30,562 nucleotides of DNA from DASXMR01 sp036495525 (lineage in GTDB: Bacteria > Actinomycetota > Actinomycetes > Streptosporangiales > Streptosporangiaceae): contig DASXMR010000007.1 of NCBI GenBank assembly GCA_036495525.1, positions 1-30,562 of the forward strand. The letters run 5' to 3'. Shown here piece after piece: positions 14,840 through 21,406 of this stretch; the stretch's first letter is position 1; the number at the start of each line of letters is the position of its first letter. The notes below the pieces were generated by a model. The model searched no databases. It saw nothing but the letters and a program-made list of their open reading frames with translations, and was not told where the DNA came from. The position numbers and the translations under genes were made by a program.

Positions 14840-16213
14840 TCAGCTGCCCAGGGCTGGCCGGGCGGGGCCGGCTGAGCCGGCCGGGTAGGACTGCAGCGGG
14901 ACGAGGTCCTTGGACCAGGCGGCGAGTACGGGCTCGACAACCCGCCAGGATTCCTCGGCTTCGTCGGCGCGGATGGCCAGCGCGGCGTCGCCGCTGAGCA
15001 CCGCGTGCAGCAGCTGGCCGTAGGCGGGCAGCTCGGCTGGCTCGAGGCTGGCTCGCAGGGACATCGGCGACAAGGTTCGCGCCCGCGGGCCGACGCCGGT
15101 CAGTTCCAGGCTGACGCTCTCCGGATCGAGCCCGAACCTGAGCACGTTGGGCGCTTCGTCCCCGCCATGGGCAAATGGAAGGTGCGGGACGTGGCGGAAG
15201 TGCACCGCGACCTCCTTGCGGTTGGCTGCCAGCGCCTTCCCGGTCCGGAGCCGGAACAGCGTGTCCGGCCAGCGCCAGTTGTCCAGCCTGAGGCCGATTT
15301 CCGCGAACGTCTCGGTCCGGTGCGCTGGATCGACCCCGTCCTCGTCGACGTAGGCCGGAACGTCGCGGTTCCCCAGCCGCCCGGCCGCGTACTGGCCCCG
15401 GCAGGTCGTCCGGGTGATGTCCTGGTCGGTCAGCGGGGAGACTGAACGGAGCACGTCGACCTTGCGGTCGCGCAGGTCACGCTCGCTGAGGCTGATCGGC
15501 GGCTCCATCGCGACCAGGCAGAGGAGCTGCAGCAGGTGGTTTTGCAGCATGTCCTTGAGCGCGCCGACGCCGTCGTAGTAGCCGGCCCGGCCTTCCAGGG
15601 CGAGTGACTCGTCCCAGACGATGTCGATCTCGGCGATGTGGGCGCTGTTCCAGATGGGCTCGAAGACGCGGTTGGCCAGCCGGGTGCCCAGCAGGTTCTG
15701 CACCGTCGTCATGGCCAGGAAATGGTCGACGCGGAAGACCGACCGTTCGGGCACGGTCTCGGCGAGCAGCCGGTTCAGCTCGACGGCGCTGGCGAGGTCC
15801 TCGCCGAAGGGCTTCTCCAGGACGACCTGGCTGCCCTCGGGCAGGCCCGCATCATGCAGCGCCATCACTGCGCTCGGGAACACGGCGGGCGGCAGCGCGA
15901 GGTAACAGCCGACCGGGCCGTCGCCGCTGATGGCGCTGGCCACGCTGGCTGGATCGGTGACGTCGGCCTGCCGGTAGCTGGCCGACGACGCCACCGTGCC
16001 CCGGATGCCCGCGTCCAGTTGCCCGGCGTACTGGCTCAGCTGCGCCGCCGCCCAGTCCCGGTACTCGGCCTCGGTCCAGTCCTCACGCCCGGCGCAGGTC
16101 AGCTCGAAGGCGTCGCTGAGCTGGCCGGTGGCACGCAGCGATGCGAGCGCTGGCAGCAGGTACCGTCCGGTCAGGTCGCCGGTTGCGCCGAAGATAACGA
16201 GCCGTCTGATCAT
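14840..16213 (-). CDS. zwf: Glucose-6-phosphate dehydrogenase homologue, atypical substrate site
   Basis: The 457-residue protein starts MIRRLVIFGATGDLTGRYLL, the Rossmann motif G9-ATGDL. It keeps EKPFG (133-137), the catalytic Asp163-His164 of the RxDH motif and the general-base His226 in MLQNHLLQLL. WRWPDTLFRLRTGKAL is also typical of G6PDH. The signature R-I-D-H-Y-L-G-K-E is altered to RVDHFLAMT, so the Tyr and Lys that bind the sugar phosphate in Leuconostoc G6PDH (Tyr179, Lys182) are Phe165 and Met168 here. The protein is also shorter than usual (480-510). It belongs to an actinobacterial G6PDH-like subgroup and is probably not the housekeeping enzyme. It lies 47 nt after the adh stop, a likely operon. 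The symbol reflects homology only. Confidence 0.85.
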   Translation of the reverse strand: MIRRLVIFGATGDLTGRYLLPALASLRATGQLSDAFELTCAGREDWTEAEYRDWAAAQLSQYAGQLDAGIRGTVASSASYRQADVTDPASVASAISGDGPVGCYLALPPAVFPSAVMALHDAGLPEGSQVVLEKPFGEDLASAVELNRLLAETVPERSVFRVDHFLAMTTVQNLLGTRLANRVFEPIWNSAHIAEIDIVWDESLALEGRAGYYDGVGALKDMLQNHLLQLLCLVAMEPPISLSERDLRDRKVDVLRSVSPLTDQDITRTTCRGQYAAGRLGNRDVPAYVDEDGVDPAHRTETFAEIGLRLDNWRWPDTLFRLRTGKALAANRKEVAVHFRHVPHLPFAHGGDEAPNVLRFGLDPESVSLELTGVGPRARTLSPMSLRASLEPAELPAYGQLLHAVLSGDAALAIRADEAEESWRVVEPVLAAWSKDLVPLQSYPAGSAGPARPALGS

Positions 16214-16260
16214 CTGGCCGAAGTCCTCGCTCTCCGCCTGGAGGGCCTGGAAGGTCCCGC

Positions 16261-17310
16261 CTAGAAGGTGATAAGCGGCTTAATGACGTTGTCGAGCTTC
16301 TTGTCGGAGACCTCGAACGCCCGCTCCATGTCGCCGAACTTGAACGTGTGAGTGGTCATCATCGTCGGGTCAAGGCGCCCAGACTCCAGCACCCGCAGCA
16401 GGCGCTCCATCCGCAGCCGGCCGCCGGGGCACAGGCCGGTGGCGATGGTCTTGCCGGCCATCCCGACGCCCCACTCCACCCTGGGGATTCTCACGAACTC
16501 GCCCTCGCCGAAGTAGCCGGTATTGGATACCGTCCCGCCCGGCTTGGTGATCTTGACGGCGGCCTGGAAGGTCACGTCGGCGCCGAGCGCCTCGATCGCC
16601 GTGTCGACGCCTTCACCCTCGGTGAGCTCCATGACCCGGTCGACGATGTCGTCCTTGGCGAAGTCCACGATCTCGTCGGCGCCGTACTTGCGGGCCAGTT
16701 CCTGTCGTTCCGGGACCGATTCCACGCCGATGATCAGGCCTGCTCCGCGCAGCTTCGCCCCGGCGGTGCACATGAGCCCGACCGGGCCCTGCGCTAGTAC
16801 CGCGACGGTGCCGCCGATCGGAATATTGCCGTTCTCGGCGCCCATGAAGCCGGTCGAGAGCATGTCGGCGCAGTAAACGGCCATATCGTCGGACACGCTG
16901 TCGGGGATCTTGGCCATATTCGCGTCGGCATCATTGACGTGGAAGTACTCGGCGAAGATCCCGTCCTTGATGTTGGCGAACTTCCAGCCGCCAAGCGCGC
17001 CGCCGGATTGCGAGGAGTAGCCGTCCTGGGCAGCCGGGTGGCCCCAGTCTGGCGTGATCGCGCCGACCAGAACCCGGTCACCGGGCTGGAAGACCTCGAC
17101 CTCGCTGCCCACCTCATGCACGACTCCGACGGCCTCGTGGCCGAGAGTGAGATTCTCCCGCGGGCCGATCCCGCCCCCGACTGTGTGCGAGTCGGAGGTG
17201 CAGATCAGCGCCCTTGTCGTCTGAACGACGGCGTCGTTCGGGCCCGGCCGCGGCACCGGCTTGTCCATGAACCCGACCTGCCCGATTTGCTCCATGACGA
17301 AGGCCTTCAT
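16261..17310 (-). CDS. Zn-dependent secondary alcohol dehydrogenase (TbADH-like)
   Basis: ATG 17310 is chosen for GGGGGGAAG 6 nt upstream; the open frame to 17358 adds non-homologous residues. The 349-residue protein matches the Thermoanaerobacter secondary-alcohol dehydrogenase along its length: ICTSDSHTV (Cys37), LTLGHEAVG (His58), VLVGAITPDWG, GWKFANIKDG, FHVNDADANMA and CADMLSTGF (Asp149). These give the Cys-His-Asp catalytic zinc site; the structural zinc loop with four cysteines is absent, as in that group. LAQGPVGLM is the Rossmann glycine motif. At the end of the second strand it has GVESVPER, with Glu where TbADH has the NADP-specific Gly-Ser-Arg, so NAD is more likely. It should oxidise small secondary alcohols or reduce ketones. 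It is divergent from GH15 and leads into zwf. Confidence 0.88.
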   Translation of the reverse strand: MKAFVMEQIGQVGFMDKPVPRPGPNDAVVQTTRALICTSDSHTVGGGIGPRENLTLGHEAVGVVHEVGSEVEVFQPGDRVLVGAITPDWGHPAAQDGYSSQSGGALGGWKFANIKDGIFAEYFHVNDADANMAKIPDSVSDDMAVYCADMLSTGFMGAENGNIPIGGTVAVLAQGPVGLMCTAGAKLRGAGLIIGVESVPERQELARKYGADEIVDFAKDDIVDRVMELTEGEGVDTAIEALGADVTFQAAVKITKPGGTVSNTGYFGEGEFVRIPRVEWGVGMAGKTIATGLCPGGRLRMERLLRVLESGRLDPTMMTTHTFKFGDMERAFEVSDKKLDNVIKPLITF

Positions 17311-17434
17311 GTTTGCTTCCCCCCGGATAGCCCGATCACTGAGTCTTGGGCGCTGCATTCTTTCCCGTCACTGGCACCACCGAGCTTTGTTCCCTCCAGG
17401 GCGGCCTAATCACGCCCGGCGGGCCAGGCGCTGG

Positions 17435-17460
17435 GATTTTGCCGAGTCAGGCGAGGGTAT
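17435..17460 (+). promoter_or_regulatory. Candidate stress-sigma (SigB/SigF-type) promoter for the GH15 gene
   Basis: GATTTT (17435-17440) is followed after 14 nt by GGGTAT (17455-17460). Actinobacterial SigB/SigF-group promoters follow roughly GTTT-N14-17-GGGTA(T/C), so the -10 fits well and the -35 only partly. It lies about 115 nt before the GTG start in the divergent intergenic region. Confidence 0.35.
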
Positions 17461-17576
17461 GGGCAGTGCTGCGGCAGCACGCCGGGGCGATGCCTTGCAG
17501 CTCAGCGGGGGTCCGGCGGCGGCAAGGGGGCCTGGGCGCCCGTCTGTGCGCAGGTCAAAAGGGGGAAGTGGAGACG

Positions 17577-19550
17577 GTGGCTAGCACTGCGGCGCAGTAT
17601 TCCCATCCGACGCCTGCCGGGAGCCCGTTCCCGGCGATTTCCGACTACGGGTTCCTTTCCGACTGCGAGGTGTGCGCCCTCGTCGCGCCCAGCGGCAACG
17701 TGGAGTGGATGTGCCTGCCGCGGATGGACGGGCCGAGCGTGTTCGCGGCCATGCTCGACCGCGGCGCCGGATCGTTCCGGCTTGGGCCCGCCGACCAGAC
17801 GACGCCCTCGGGACGGCGGTACCTGCCGGGCACCATGGTGCTTGAGACGACGTGGGGGCTGCCGACAGGCTGGGTGGTGGTCAGGGATGCGCTGCTGGTG
17901 GGATCCTGGCGGCCCGGACATTCGGCCAGGTCAGCGACCCATGACCGGGTGCCGGCCGATCACAGCTCCGAGCGTGTCCTGGTCAGGACCGTCCGCTGCC
18001 TGAACGGCTCAGCTGACATCGTGCTTGAGTGCGAGCCGGCCTTCGACTACGGGCGCCGCAGGGGCAGCTGGCATTACCTCGGCAGCGGTTACGGTCAGGC
18101 CGAGGCCCGGGCAGGCGGCGAGGCGCCGCTGCGGCTGACCACGGACCTGAACCTCGGCTTCGAGGGCCCGCGGGCGATCGCGCGCCGCCGGCTGCGGGCG
18201 GGCGAGCACGCATTCTGCGCGCTGTCGTGGGCAGATGCCACCCCTCCCGCCGACTACGACGAGGCGCACCGGCGCCTGTCGGCCACCGCCGACTTCTGGC
18301 ACGAGTGGCTCGGCCGCGGACGCTTCCCCGACCACCCCTGGCGCAAGACGCTGCAGCGCTCGGCGCTCACGCTCAAGGGGCTGATCTACGCGCCGACCGG
18401 CGCGCTGCTCGCGGCCGCGACTTCCTCGCTGCCGGAGACACCTGGCGGCAGCCGGAACTACGACTACCGGTACACCTGGCTGCGCGACTCGACGTTCATG
18501 CTCTGGGGCCTGTACACGCTGGGCCTGGACCGGGAGGCCGACGATTTCTTCTACTTCCTCGCCGACATCGCCGAGCAGGACAGGGACCTGCAGATCATGT
18601 ACGGCATCGGCGGCGAGCGGCAGCTGGCCGAGTCGCAGCTTGATCACCTGACCGGATACGAGGGTGCCCGGCCGGTGCGCATCGGCAACGGGGCGTGGGA
18701 TCAGCGGCAGCACGATGTGTGGGGCGTGCTGCTCGACTCGCTGTTCCTGCACACCCGCTCACGGGACCGGCTCGACGAGCGCCGCTGGCCGATGGTCAGG
18801 CAGCAGGTGGAGGCGGCGCTGCGGCACTGGCGCGAGCCGGACCAGGGCCTGTGGGAAGTCCGCGGACCGGCGCAGCACTTCACCGCGTCCAAGATCATGT
18901 GCTGGGTCGCCGCTGACCGCGGCGCGCGGCTCGCTCAGCTGCGCGGCGATCAGGAGCTGGCCGCGAAATGGCGGCGCGCCGCCGAGGAAATCCACGCCGA
19001 CGTGTGCGCCCACGGCGTCGACAAGCGCGGCGTGTTCTGCCAGCACTACGACACCACCGCCCTGGACGCGTCTGTCCTGCTGATACCGCTGGTGGGCTTC
19101 CTGCCCAGGGATGACGAACGGGTCCGGGCGACCGTGCTGGCCATCGCCGACGAGCTGACCGAGGACGAGCTGGTACTGCGCTACCGGGTGGAGGAAACCG
19201 ACGACGGCTTCGGCGGCGAGGAAGGCACCTTCACGATCTGCTCGTTCTGGCTGGTGTCAGCGCTGGTCGAGATCGGCGAGGTAACCAGGGCTCGTGCACT
19301 GTGCGAGAAGCTGCTGTCGCTCGCCAGCCCGTTGCTGCTGTATGCCGAGGAGATCGACCCGCACACCGGGCGGCACCTGGGCAACTTCCCGCAGGCTTTC
19401 TCCCACCTGGCCCTCATTAACGCGGTCATGCACCTGATCCGCGAAGACGAGCGCATCATCGCGGGCGCCCGGATGACTTCCGCGCTCGACCCGCCGCAGG
19501 GCGCCGCCCCGCTCGCACCGCAAGGCAGGGAAGTCTCAGCGGACGAGTAG
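17577..19550 (+). CDS. Glycoside hydrolase family 15 protein (glucoamylase/trehalase-like)
   Basis: I place the start at GTG 17577, about 10 nt after GGGGGA; GTG 17568 is closer than usual to that site and the frame to 17346 is not supported. The roughly 657-residue protein has the bacterial GH15 layout. An N-terminal beta domain begins SDYGFLSDCEVCALV and continues NVEWMCLPRMDGPSVFAAML. The linker leads to the (alpha/alpha)6 barrel with RNYDYRYTWLRDSTFML. MYGIGGERQLAE (Glu347, candidate acid), RIGNGAWDQRQHDVWG, KIMCWVAADRGARLA and EEGTFTICSFWL (Glu548/549, candidate base) follow, and NFPQAFSHLALINAV closes the barrel. There is no signal peptide, so it acts in the cytoplasm, probably on trehalose or an alpha-glucan oligomer. 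It faces adh-zwf. Confidence 0.9.
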   Translation: MASTAAQYSHPTPAGSPFPAISDYGFLSDCEVCALVAPSGNVEWMCLPRMDGPSVFAAMLDRGAGSFRLGPADQTTPSGRRYLPGTMVLETTWGLPTGWVVVRDALLVGSWRPGHSARSATHDRVPADHSSERVLVRTVRCLNGSADIVLECEPAFDYGRRRGSWHYLGSGYGQAEARAGGEAPLRLTTDLNLGFEGPRAIARRRLRAGEHAFCALSWADATPPADYDEAHRRLSATADFWHEWLGRGRFPDHPWRKTLQRSALTLKGLIYAPTGALLAAATSSLPETPGGSRNYDYRYTWLRDSTFMLWGLYTLGLDREADDFFYFLADIAEQDRDLQIMYGIGGERQLAESQLDHLTGYEGARPVRIGNGAWDQRQHDVWGVLLDSLFLHTRSRDRLDERRWPMVRQQVEAALRHWREPDQGLWEVRGPAQHFTASKIMCWVAADRGARLAQLRGDQELAAKWRRAAEEIHADVCAHGVDKRGVFCQHYDTTALDASVLLIPLVGFLPRDDERVRATVLAIADELTEDELVLRYRVEETDDGFGGEEGTFTICSFWLVSALVEIGEVTRARALCEKLLSLASPLLLYAEEIDPHTGRHLGNFPQAFSHLALINAVMHLIREDERIIAGARMTSALDPPQGAAPLAPQGREVSADE

Positions 19551-19722
19551 TCAGCCCGACAGCGCAGCCCTGAGGACGGGTGCGCAGAGGTGGCCGGGGT
19601 ATGCCAGCGCGGGGGGAGAAGACCTCCGGATGGCCGGCCCGCTGGCCTGGCAGCGACTTGCCGGACGGCCAGGGGACCCGCAGGCACGCAGGCCCTGTTC
19701 CAGTGCGCGCAAGGGAGTCCTC

Positions 19723-20703
19723 ATGTCCAACCACTTCAGCGCAGATAACCTCGCTTTTCCGGGCGACGACACCCGGCTCGAGCTCACCGACCTGTTCGCG
19801 TTCAGCTCGTCAGCCAGCCCCGGCAAGACCATCATCATCTTCGACACGAACCCGACGGTCCGCGTCATCGAGCTGCCGGCGAACGTCATCACCAGGCGGG
19901 AATTCCACCCGGACGCGGTGTACCGGGTCAATATCGACAACGATGGCGACGTGCAGGCCGATGTCGCCTTCACGTTCACCTTCTCCGAGGTCAGCGACGG
20001 GAAGCAGACCGGGACCGCCTGGATTGCGACCGGCGCTCAGGCCCGCGATCCCGAGCCGGGCGGCCAGGTGCTCACCTCGTCGCTGCCGGTCAGCTTCGGC
20101 GCGGCGGTACAGCCCGTGGAGGCCGGCGGGATCCGGCTGTTTGCCGGGGCTCGCAGCGACCCGTTCTTCGCGGACATCGAGGGCGCGATGCACGGGTTCC
20201 AGTGGACCGGCCATGACGACTTCGCCGGCAACGACGTGCTGTCGATCGCGATGGAGGTGCCCGACGACCTGCTGGGCGCCGGACCGCAGATCGGCATCTG
20301 GGCATCGGTCAGCCTGCGCCAGGACGGGAAGGTCACGCAGATGGACCGCGGCGGGAACCCGACCGTCAACCCGTTCATCAACCCCGACGGCGAGAAGAAC
20401 CGGTTCAACTCGCGGCAGCCGGCTGACGACGTGGCCAACTACCTGGAGCCATGGTCCAAGCTGCTGGAGAGCGGCGGCTATCCGCCGGAAGAGGCGAGGC
20501 GGGCGGCGCTGCTGATGCTGCCGGACGTGCTGCGCTACGACCTCACCAGGCCCGCCGTTTACCCGAACGGCCGGGGGCTGACCGACGACGTCTACAGCTA
20601 CCGGTTCGCCTGGCTCAGCAACGGCAAGGTCCCGCCCACTGGGCTGCGCCCGCATGACGACATGACCGGCGAGTTCCCGTACCTCGGGTCGCCCGTGACC
20701 TGA
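19723..20703 (+). CDS. DUF4331 family protein
   Basis: ATG 19723 has AAGGGAG 5 nt upstream; the longer frame from 19630 is not supported. The 326-residue protein begins SNHFSADNLAFPGDDTRLEL and TDLFAFSSSASPGKTIIIF, the D-x-x-L-x-x-T-D-L-(Y/F)-A-F opening of DUF4331. The beta-rich body contains FHPDAVYRVNIDNDGDVQADV, GIRLFAGARSDPFFAD and NDVLSIAMEVP. GGNPTVNPF and a C-terminal LTDDVYSYRFAWLSNGK follow, all usual for the family. No signal peptide is visible, unlike many DUF4331 proteins, so a cytoplasmic location is likely. No biochemical function is established. It lies 172 nt after the GH15 gene on the same strand and could share its transcript. Confidence 0.88.
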   Translation: MSNHFSADNLAFPGDDTRLELTDLFAFSSSASPGKTIIIFDTNPTVRVIELPANVITRREFHPDAVYRVNIDNDGDVQADVAFTFTFSEVSDGKQTGTAWIATGAQARDPEPGGQVLTSSLPVSFGAAVQPVEAGGIRLFAGARSDPFFADIEGAMHGFQWTGHDDFAGNDVLSIAMEVPDDLLGAGPQIGIWASVSLRQDGKVTQMDRGGNPTVNPFINPDGEKNRFNSRQPADDVANYLEPWSKLLESGGYPPEEARRAALLMLPDVLRYDLTRPAVYPNGRGLTDDVYSYRFAWLSNGKVPPTGLRPHDDMTGEFPYLGSPVT

Positions 20704-20721
20704 CGCTGCCCGCGTCAGGTA

Positions 20722-20762
20722 CCCGGCATCAGCTGGCCCCTGGGCGGCCTCAGATGCCCGGG
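20722..20762. terminator. Imperfect hairpin between DUF4331 gene and cupin gene
   Basis: CCCGGCATCAG (20722-20732) pairs with CTCAGATGCCCGGG (20749-20762) with two small bulges. An inner GCCC-CT-GGGC closes the loop region. It sits between convergent genes, so it can serve both. Confidence 0.45.
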
Positions 20763-20786
20763 CGCCTTACAGCACCTCAGGGAGCC

Positions 20787-20831
20787 CTAACCGAGCTCCT
20801 GGACGTCGGCGGTCATGTCGCCGCCGGCGTC
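20787..20831 (-). other. Out-of-frame C-terminal tail of the cupin gene
   Basis: Leftward from 20831 the codons give DAGGDMTADVQELG and then TAG (20787-20789). This matches the usual ending of this small cupin group after VNTG. One base is missing between ACC (20834-20836) and GAC (20829-20831); restoring it makes the whole gene 120 codons. Confidence 0.65.
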
Positions 20832-21145
20832 CCGGTGTTGACGACGGTGCTTGGCTCGAATAGCAGCACGGCGGTCTCGGCATCAGCGCGCGGGCAGTGC
20901 TCGACGCCGCGCGGCACGACGAACAGCTCCCGCTGGCCGAGCACGACGTCGCGATCGCGCAGCTGGATGGTCAGCTGCCCGCTGAGCACCAGGAAGAACT
21001 CGTCGGTGTCGGCGTGCTTGTGCCAGGTGAACTCGCCCTGCACCTTCACGATGCGGACGTCGTAGTCGTTGACCTGGGCGATCTTCATCGGCTTCCAGTG
21101 CTCGGAGAACCGCGCCAGCATCGCGTCGAGATTCAGTTCGGCCAC
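20813..21145 (-). CDS. Single-domain cupin protein, frameshifted near its end
   Basis: The 110-residue open frame begins MAELNLDAMLARFSEHWKP. It carries the two cupin motifs: WHKHADTDEFFLVLSG (two His and one Glu in the G-x5-H-x-H-x4-E pattern, with Trp-His-Lys-His at about 41-44) and VVPRGVEHCP (the motif-2 His). The metal ligand set is therefore complete. Translation then runs out as NTGTPAAT, while the expected tail lies in the next frame (entry 20787-20831). The deletion affects only the last dozen residues, so the barrel should still fold. Small cupins of this type are of unknown activity, often called mannose-6-phosphate-isomerase-like. It converges on DUF4331 and is divergent from the solute-binding protein gene. 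Confidence 0.87.
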   Translation of the reverse strand: MAELNLDAMLARFSEHWKPMKIAQVNDYDVRIVKVQGEFTWHKHADTDEFFLVLSGQLTIQLRDRDVVLGQRELFVVPRGVEHCPRADAETAVLLFEPSTVVNTGTPAAT

Positions 21146-21358
21146 GCGTTCATCCTGCCAGGGTCAGCCGCCGGCAGGGCGAGCCTGGCCCGCCGGCGCA
21201 GGCATGCAGGGCGTGGCGGCCAGGCTGCAGGCCGACGGCAGGCGAACGGCAGGTGCTACCGCGCAAGCTGAGCACGAGTGCTGGCCCGGCTGCTCCTTTG
21301 GCTGGCCAGCTCGGCGGGGCTGCCCTGTCCTGGCTGAGATGTCCTCGGGCTGACTCAG

Positions 21359-21375
21359 CAGAACCGTCAGTTCTG
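21359..21375. promoter_or_regulatory. Palindrome upstream of the solute-binding protein gene
   Basis: CAGAAC-CGTCA-GTTCTG is a perfect inverted repeat with 6-bp arms, 31 nt before the ATG at 21407. A second short palindrome, AGCAC-GA-GTGCT, lies at 21271-21282. The position suits a repressor operator or a hairpin in the leader. Confidence 0.4.
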
Positions 21376-21406
21376 AGCAGGGATTCGCCGTTCGGAGGGA
21401 GCGCTC

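Noticed and set aside
14866..14882. Perfect 8-bp palindrome GGCCGGCT-G-AGCCGGCC
   Set aside because: It lies within the zwf-like coding tail (Gly/Ala/Pro codons) and before the stop codon, so it is more likely a by-product of codon use than a terminator.
14713..14940. N-terminal extension of the metallophosphoesterase
   Set aside because: It would overlap the zwf-like gene and is Pro/Ser-rich; ATG 14712 has a good ribosome-binding site and precedes the family start.
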